Source of the DNA: Dehalococcoidia bacterium
Lineage (GTDB): Bacteria > Chloroflexota > Dehalococcoidia > Tepidiformales > Tepidiformaceae
Direction of reading: 5' to 3'
DNA length: 38,773 bases
NCBI GenBank assembly: GCA_023382755.1
Contig: JAHDWR010000004.1
Span: 1-38,773, forward strand
The notes below the pieces were generated by a model. It saw only the letters and a program-made list of their open reading frames with translations, was not told the origin of the DNA and made no database searches. The position numbers and the translations under genes are program-made. Shown piece by piece: positions 33,669 to 38,773 of the stretch (position 1 is its first letter; every line of letters begins with the position of its first letter).

Positions 33669-36104
33669 TCAGGCGCTCTCGTCCTTTTGCTCCACGGCGG
33701 CACTCAACTCCTCGAGGGCGACCGTGACCTGCTGGAACACCGTCCCGACGGGGTAATTGCCAAGCCCATCCTGCACGCCGGCCGGGACACCCGTGAGGAG
33801 TTCGATCGCCTCTTCGGCGCGGTCCGCGGCCCAGATGTGGAACCGCCCTTCGCGGACAGCGTCCACCACATCGGGACGCAGCGTCAGGTGCACAACGTTC
33901 GGCGCCGGGATCACCACGCCCTGGGTGCCCGTAAGCCCCCGGGCCGCGCAGACATCGAAGAACCCCTCGACCTTCTCAGTCACGCCTCCGACCGCCTGGA
34001 TGCGTCCGAACTGGTCGACCGAGCCGGTCACAGCGATGTCCTGGCGAATCGGCAAGCCCGCCAGGGCGCAAAGGATGACGATGAGCTCCGCGCAGGACGC
34101 ACTGTCGCCCTCTACTTCGTCGTAGCTCTGCTCGAACGTGAGGCTGGCGGTGAACGTGAGCGGCCGTTCGCGGCCGAATGTACCGGTCAGGTAGCCGTTG
34201 AGGACCAGCACACCCTTGCTGTGGATGGCGCCGCTGCGCTCGACCTCCCGTTCGATGGCGATGACTCCACGGCGGCCCACGCCGGTCTGGCAGCTGATCC
34301 GCATTGGCGTGCCGAACGCGTGTGCGCCCACCTGGTACACCGCGAGCCCGTTGACCTGGCCGGCCACCAGGCCCTCAGTCTCCACGCGCCGGACGCCTTC
34401 GATGATCATCTCCCGAAGACGATCGGGGATCATGCTCGCCCGCCCCCGCCGGCCTTCGAGGGCGCTCAGGACGTGCGCGAGGTCGATCGTGGCGGAGCCA
34501 TTGCTCGATGCGAGGTGGGCTGCCTCCTGGCACAGGTCGCTGATTTCGCCGAAACGCGTGCTCAGCCGGTCCTGCCGGCCCGCGAGGCGCGTGCTGAACC
34601 GCAGGAGTTCCGCGAGCGCATCACGCGTGTACGGCCGCATCCCGCATTCGTCGGCAATGCGCCGGACGAACTGGACCTGCGCGCCAATCCCTTCGGAGTC
34701 CAAGGGTGCGTCCGGCTCGAAATCGGCACGCACCTTAAAGAGCCGGCCGAACTCGGGGTCGAGCATTTCGACCAGCGCCATCGTCAACGGCTCACCGATG
34801 AGGACCACCTTCCCCGCGAACGGTACCCCCTCGGGGCTGAGGTTCACGGCCGGCATCGGCGTCAACAGATCGCCGATGCCCTCCACGCGGAGCTCGCGCG
34901 TCTTCAGGGTACGTTTCAGCATCAGCCATGCCCGCGGGTCGAACAGCACGTCTTCGAGCTGGAGGAGGAGGTAGCCGCCGTTCGCCCTGTGGAGCGCGCC
35001 CGGCCGGATGTGGCTGAAGTCCGTCGTCAACGACCCGAAATGCGCTTCGTAGTCGATCCGCCCCAGGAGGTTGTGATAGGTCGGGTTGCGCTCTTCCACC
35101 ACGGGCGCGCCCTGGCCCCCCTCGGATTGCGACACCAGCAGGTTCACGCCATAGCGGCGCAGGAGCGCCTCTCGTTCGGCCGTGACCTCGGCGATGAGGT
35201 GGGCTGGCAACTGGCTGAGGGCGACCTGGGTGAGCTGCTTCAGCTGGGCCAGGTTCGCCATGATGTCATCCTGGATAGACTTCAGGTGAGCCCCAAGGTC
35301 ATACGGACCGTAGCGTTCGGTCAGCTCTTCGATGATGTGGGCGACGACGAACCTCGCCACATCCTCGTCCAGCCGGGTTACCGCCTCGCGTGCGGACGCG
35401 TCGATCTTGCGGAGGTCGCGCATGGCTTGCTCGATCAGGCCCTCGACAAACTCGCCGCGCTTTTCGATCTGCTCGCGCAGGTCCTGCGGCAGGCCCGACA
35501 GCACCTCCGGGGTGAGCGGCCGGCCGTCGCGCCCGAGCGGCACCATCACGAAGCCCATCGGCGTCAAGTTGACGGCGAAGCCCTGGCTGGAGGCCGCGCG
35601 CTGCATGTCGTCGACGGTTTTTTCCCGCGCCTTGTCGAGTGGCTCCAGGACCTCCTTTACTCGCTCCTGGTAGGAGTCGCTTTCGAATGCCTGCGGGATC
35701 TCCTTCCGGCACGCTTCGGCAAGGCGGGCGAGGTCGCGCTGCAACCGCGCACCGAGCCCCGCGGGGAGCGCGGCCGCCCGGGGATGCGCCGGGTCGGTGA
35801 AGTTGTGCAGGTACACCCAGTCCCGGCCCCTTGGCGCGCCGGCCGCCGCCGCGTTGACGAGCTGGTGGGCGGCGGTGGTCCGGCCCGATCCCGGCAGCCC
35901 GGAGATGGCCACGTTATAGCCCTCAGCGGCGATCCCGAGCCCGAAGGCTATCGCCTCCTGAGCGCGATCCTGGCCTGTCAGGCGATCGAGCGGCGCCACG
36001 CCGGCGGTCGATTCGGGGAGCAGCGCAAGGTCGAGAGCCGCCCTGAGCCGCTCGTGATGCAGTTCCACCGCTTGGCCGCCCTGGCGGGGTTCGACTGACT
36101 CCAT
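33669..36104 (-). CDS. Lon-family AAA+ ATP-dependent protease (LonB/LonC-like)
   Basis: Walker A-like SGLPGSGRTT; S16 protease motif EGDSASCAELIVILCALAGLPIRQDIAVTGSVDQFGRIQAVGGVTEKVEGFF (Ser/Lys dyad). Confidence 0.92.
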   Translation of the reverse strand: MESVEPRQGGQAVELHHERLRAALDLALLPESTAGVAPLDRLTGQDRAQEAIAFGLGIAAEGYNVAISGLPGSGRTTAAHQLVNAAAAGAPRGRDWVYLHNFTDPAHPRAAALPAGLGARLQRDLARLAEACRKEIPQAFESDSYQERVKEVLEPLDKAREKTVDDMQRAASSQGFAVNLTPMGFVMVPLGRDGRPLTPEVLSGLPQDLREQIEKRGEFVEGLIEQAMRDLRKIDASAREAVTRLDEDVARFVVAHIIEELTERYGPYDLGAHLKSIQDDIMANLAQLKQLTQVALSQLPAHLIAEVTAEREALLRRYGVNLLVSQSEGGQGAPVVEERNPTYHNLLGRIDYEAHFGSLTTDFSHIRPGALHRANGGYLLLQLEDVLFDPRAWLMLKRTLKTRELRVEGIGDLLTPMPAVNLSPEGVPFAGKVVLIGEPLTMALVEMLDPEFGRLFKVRADFEPDAPLDSEGIGAQVQFVRRIADECGMRPYTRDALAELLRFSTRLAGRQDRLSTRFGEISDLCQEAAHLASSNGSATIDLAHVLSALEGRRGRASMIPDRLREMIIEGVRRVETEGLVAGQVNGLAVYQVGAHAFGTPMRISCQTGVGRRGVIAIEREVERSGAIHSKGVLVLNGYLTGTFGRERPLTFTASLTFEQSYDEVEGDSASCAELIVILCALAGLPIRQDIAVTGSVDQFGRIQAVGGVTEKVEGFFDVCAARGLTGTQGVVIPAPNVVHLTLRPDVVDAVREGRFHIWAADRAEEAIELLTGVPAGVQDGLGNYPVGTVFQQVTVALEELSAAVEQKDESA

Positions 36105-36185
36105 TGGTCCCTCCCAGGTTGAACCGCGCTGAACCGGGCGCGCCCAAAGGATAGCGCGGCGACGGCGGCTGGGGGCGAAACGGGG

Positions 36186-36214
36186 TTGACACGTCCGGGA
36201 AATCTGATTATTGT
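36186..36214 (+). promoter_or_regulatory. Sigma70-type promoter for the TetR gene with overlapping palindrome
   Basis: TTGACA at 36186, 17-bp spacer, TATTGT at 36209; TATT-GTG-AATA palindrome at 36209-36219. Confidence 0.6.
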
Positions 36215-36244
36215 GAATAGCAACTCACTTCTCACTGCGGTCCG

Positions 36245-37018
36245 ATGCGACAACGAGCACCCAAGCGACCCGCCGCCGAACGCAAGCGACTCATCCTCGA
36301 AAGCGCCCAGAGCGTGTTCGCCGAATCAGGCTACGCCAACTCCGGCACCGAGCAGGTCGCGCGCGCGGCGGGTGTATCGGCGTCGGCCCTCTACCGCTAC
36401 TTTCCCAGCAAGCGCGAACTCTACCTGGCGACCCTCCGCAACGCCGGCCCGCGGCTACAGGCGCTCTGGGCGGAACGGGCGCAGCGCTCCTCCGACCCGC
36501 TCGAAGCCATCCGCCTGCTCGGGCAGGAGTACTACGACCACCTCCAGGGCCGGTCATCCTATGCCCGCCTCTGGTTTCAGGCCCTTGGCGATGCCGACGA
36601 CCCCGACGTGCGCGACGCCATCTCCGCGAACTTCACGGGCATGGTCGACGTCATCGCCGGGCTGATCGCCACGGCGCAGGCTCGCGGCCTCGCGCGCAAA
36701 GACATCGACCCGCGCATCGCTGCGTGGCACTTCATGGCAATCGGCTTCACGTTCGACCTCGTTCACCACCTCGCGCTCGACGGTGAGCTGGACCGCGCGC
36801 GGGTCGAAGCGTGGGGCCACCTGTACATCGATTCCCTTCGCGAGGCACCCCATGCACCTTCGAACGACGAAAGCATCCCTGCACAAGGACGAGCGCTGCC
36901 TGTGCGGCAACCTGGTCGCGCGGATCGCCCCGGGAGGGGTGGAGATCCTCTGCCGCAGGTGCCGGCGAGTACACCAGATCCCGTGGGAGAGGCCCACGGA
37001 GGAGGCGCCGATGGCTGA
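36245..37018 (+). CDS. TetR/AcrR family transcriptional regulator (C-terminal ~55 aa doubtful)
   Basis: RKRLILESAQSVFAESGYANSGTEQVARAAGVSASALYRYFPSKRELYLATL; tail after about SLREA overlaps the next ORF. Confidence 0.88.
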   Translation: MRQRAPKRPAAERKRLILESAQSVFAESGYANSGTEQVARAAGVSASALYRYFPSKRELYLATLRNAGPRLQALWAERAQRSSDPLEAIRLLGQEYYDHLQGRSSYARLWFQALGDADDPDVRDAISANFTGMVDVIAGLIATAQARGLARKDIDPRIAAWHFMAIGFTFDLVHHLALDGELDRARVEAWGHLYIDSLREAPHAPSNDESIPAQGRALPVRQPGRADRPGRGGDPLPQVPASTPDPVGEAHGGGADG

Positions 37019-37037
37019 CGCCCGCATGCGCCGCTAA
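36852..37037 (+). CDS. Small Com-like zinc-ribbon protein (61 aa)
   Basis: MHLRTTKASLHKDERCLCGNLVARIAPGGVEILCRRCRRVHQIPW: CxC-G-N...CxxC with spacing resembling phage Mu Com-like proteins. Confidence 0.6.
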   Translation: MHLRTTKASLHKDERCLCGNLVARIAPGGVEILCRRCRRVHQIPWERPTEEAPMADARMRR

Positions 37038-37068
37038 CCAGCACCTGGAGGCCAGAGGTCGTGAACCC

Positions 37069-37111
37069 AGAGCCCGGAAGGACCGCACTCCTCGCGGTCT
37101 GCCCGGGCTCT
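37069..37111 (+). terminator. Compound hairpin in the intergenic region before 37144
   Basis: Outer stem AGAGCCCGG/CCGGGCTCT enclosing GACCGC/GCGGTC; weak T content after. Confidence 0.5.
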
Positions 37112-37143
37112 TCGCATTTCCACACAACACTCAGGAGGGATGG

Positions 37144-37650
37144 ATGGACAGCTCGCAACTCGACCCGAAAACCCGGGAGGACATGATCCGCCGGGCCTGG
37201 TATGCCCACGACGCCCGCTGGTTCGCGGCGGTGGCCGCCGAGTACGGGATGGAGGTGGCGAACCGCCTCAACCGGGCCGCGGTCCGAGCGGTGGGCCAGA
37301 TAGAGGCGGGGCGCCTGGCGCGCGCGCTCGGCAAGCAGCGCGCTGAAAGTGTGGAGGAGTTCCTCGAATTCCTGCAGAGCGGCCTCGACCTCTACGTTGC
37401 GCCGCCGTTGATGGAAATGGAGCTCCGCAAAATCGATGAGCGGAGCTACGAAGTCACCGTGAACGACTGTTTCGTCCACACCAACATCGCGAAGGCAGGG
37501 ATCACCGGCACGTATGAGTGCGCGGTCTGGGACCGCGTCCAGGGATATCACGAAGCACTCGGACAGTCGCTCGAGCAGGGGCAGCTGCCAGCAACAACCT
37601 GCGTGAGAGCGCGCGGCCAGGAGTGCCGCCGGGTCCTCACCATCAAATAA
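37144..37650 (+). CDS. DUF6125-like / L-2-amino-thiazoline-4-carboxylate hydrolase-like protein
   Basis: MDSSQLDPKTREDMIRRAWYAHDARWFAAVAAEYGMEVANRLNRAAVRAVGQIEAGRLARAL...NDCFVHTNIAKAGITGTYECAVWDRV; AGGAGGG upstream. Family by recollection. Confidence 0.6.
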   Translation: MDSSQLDPKTREDMIRRAWYAHDARWFAAVAAEYGMEVANRLNRAAVRAVGQIEAGRLARALGKQRAESVEEFLEFLQSGLDLYVAPPLMEMELRKIDERSYEVTVNDCFVHTNIAKAGITGTYECAVWDRVQGYHEALGQSLEQGQLPATTCVRARGQECRRVLTIK

Positions 37651-37664
37651 CCAGGAGTAAGACG

Positions 37665-38773
37665 TTGGACCACGATTCGACCAAACAGTACGAGCCACTC
37701 CGCCAGGCGGTCCGGCATTACGTTACCGAGGAGGTGATCCCGCTTGAGCGCGAACACGGGCTCACCTGGAACGTCGCTCCGCCGAAGGACCTTCGACGCA
37801 AGGTTCGCCTCCGCGCGAAGGAGCTGGGACTGTACGCCCCGGAGATGCCTGAGGCGGTTGGCGGGGCGGGGCTGCCCTTCCTGGGGCGGTGCATCATGGA
37901 GATGGAACTCCACTCCCACGACACCGTCTTCTTCGAGGATGTGCTCGGGGGCGGGGGTGGCCCGACACCCATCCTCCTCGCCGGCACCCAGGCCCAGCAG
38001 GACCGCTTCCTCGCCCCCCTGATGGCGGGCGAGACCACCACCTGCTTTGCGCTCTCGGAACCGGACGCGGGCTCCGACGCGAGCAACCTCCGCACGCGGG
38101 CAGTCCCCGCCGAGGGTGGATTCATCGTCGATGGCACCAAGAACATCGTGAGCAACGGTCCCCACGCCGACTTCGGGATTGTCTTCGCGATGGCGATGGG
38201 CGCGGACGGCCCGGCCGGCGTGACGGCCTTGCTGATCGACAGCGCAACCCCGGGCTACGACAACTCCCGCAACCACACCTGCATGGGCTTCACGGGCTTC
38301 CAGGGAGAGATCGCGTTGACCGATGTCCGCGTCGGCGCGGACGCGGTGCTGGGCGAGGTCGGCAAGGGCTTTGCCCTGGCCATGGACTGGATCAACGCGA
38401 ACCGCATCCGGACGGCCGCCATGGCGACGGGCATCGCCCGGCGTGCCCTGGCGCGGAGTTCGGCATACGCGATGCAACGCACGCAGTTTGGCGCGCCGAT
38501 CGCCAGCTTCCAGGCGATCCAGCTCAAACTGGCCGATATGGCCACAGAGCTCTATGCGGCCGAGTCAATCGTCGAGCGGTCGGCGTGGATGAAGGACCAG
38601 GGACAGGACATCCGGAAGGTCTCCGCGATGACCAAGCTCTACGCTTCGGAGCTGGTGAACCGGCATGCCTACGAAGCAGTCCAGATCCATGGCGGGGTGG
38701 GCTGCCTGGAAGAGACGGGCATCGAGCGAATCTACCGGATGGTGCGCATCCTCACGATCCTGGAGGGCACGTC
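37665..38773 (+). CDS. Acyl-CoA dehydrogenase (3'-truncated by the window edge)
   Basis: TTG start after CAGGAG; TTCFALSEPDAGSDASNLRTRA, GTKNIVSNG, RTQFGAPIASFQAIQLKLADM, IHGGVGCLEETGIERIYRMVRILTILEGT. Absent from the ORF track because it has no stop. Confidence 0.93.
   Translation, partial: MDHDSTKQYEPLRQAVRHYVTEEVIPLEREHGLTWNVAPPKDLRRKVRLRAKELGLYAPEMPEAVGGAGLPFLGRCIMEMELHSHDTVFFEDVLGGGGGPTPILLAGTQAQQDRFLAPLMAGETTTCFALSEPDAGSDASNLRTRAVPAEGGFIVDGTKNIVSNGPHADFGIVFAMAMGADGPAGVTALLIDSATPGYDNSRNHTCMGFTGFQGEIALTDVRVGADAVLGEVGKGFALAMDWINANRIRTAAMATGIARRALARSSAYAMQRTQFGAPIASFQAIQLKLADMATELYAAESIVERSAWMKDQGQDIRKVSAMTKLYASELVNRHAYEAVQIHGGVGCLEETGIERIYRMVRILTILEGT

Noticed and set aside
33687-36098. 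803-aa plus-strand ORF
   Set aside because: Exact antisense shadow of the Lon-family protease; Arg/His/Asp-rich low-information translation.
1-38773. CRISPR arrays, transposases/IS elements, prophage or defence islands
   Set aside because: No regularly spaced repeats, transposase motifs, terminal inverted repeats with target-site duplications or defence-gene domains were seen; the Com-like ORF alone does not support a prophage.

Overview
The window is a GC-rich (roughly 65-70% by eye) bacterial chromosomal segment. Gene content suggests Chloroflexota, Dehalococcoidia-like, but this is inference and low confidence. Housekeeping genes: glmS, ppsA, dgt, dnaG, a cysS/mshC-family ligase, sucC, tRNA-Ser(UGA), dtd, proS, a methylmalonyl-CoA mutase large chain, ku-ligD (NHEJ) and a Lon-family protease. 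Accessory genes: an acyl-CoA catabolic island with three family III CoA-transferases, a divergent crotonase, a GPH/MFS transporter and a hydrolase, plus several TetR regulators. The strongest hidden feature is at 32772-33653. The ORF track splits it into two ORFs, but it reads as one GrdB-like selenoprotein with an in-frame UGA in a U-P-V-C motif, followed at the correct distance by a bacterial SECIS-like hairpin. Other signals: (i) a complete mini transcription unit after dnaG encoding a 30-aa signal-peptide-like ORF absent from the ORF track; (ii) a perfect CIRCE (HrcA) operator in front of an FmdB-type zinc-ribbon gene; (iii) a coupled CoA-transferase pair in which one subunit lacks the catalytic Asp; (iv) a Com-like zinc-ribbon ORF overlapping the tail of a TetR gene; (v) an acyl-CoA dehydrogenase running off the right edge that is missing from the ORF track. 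All calls are by eye; no database search was run.
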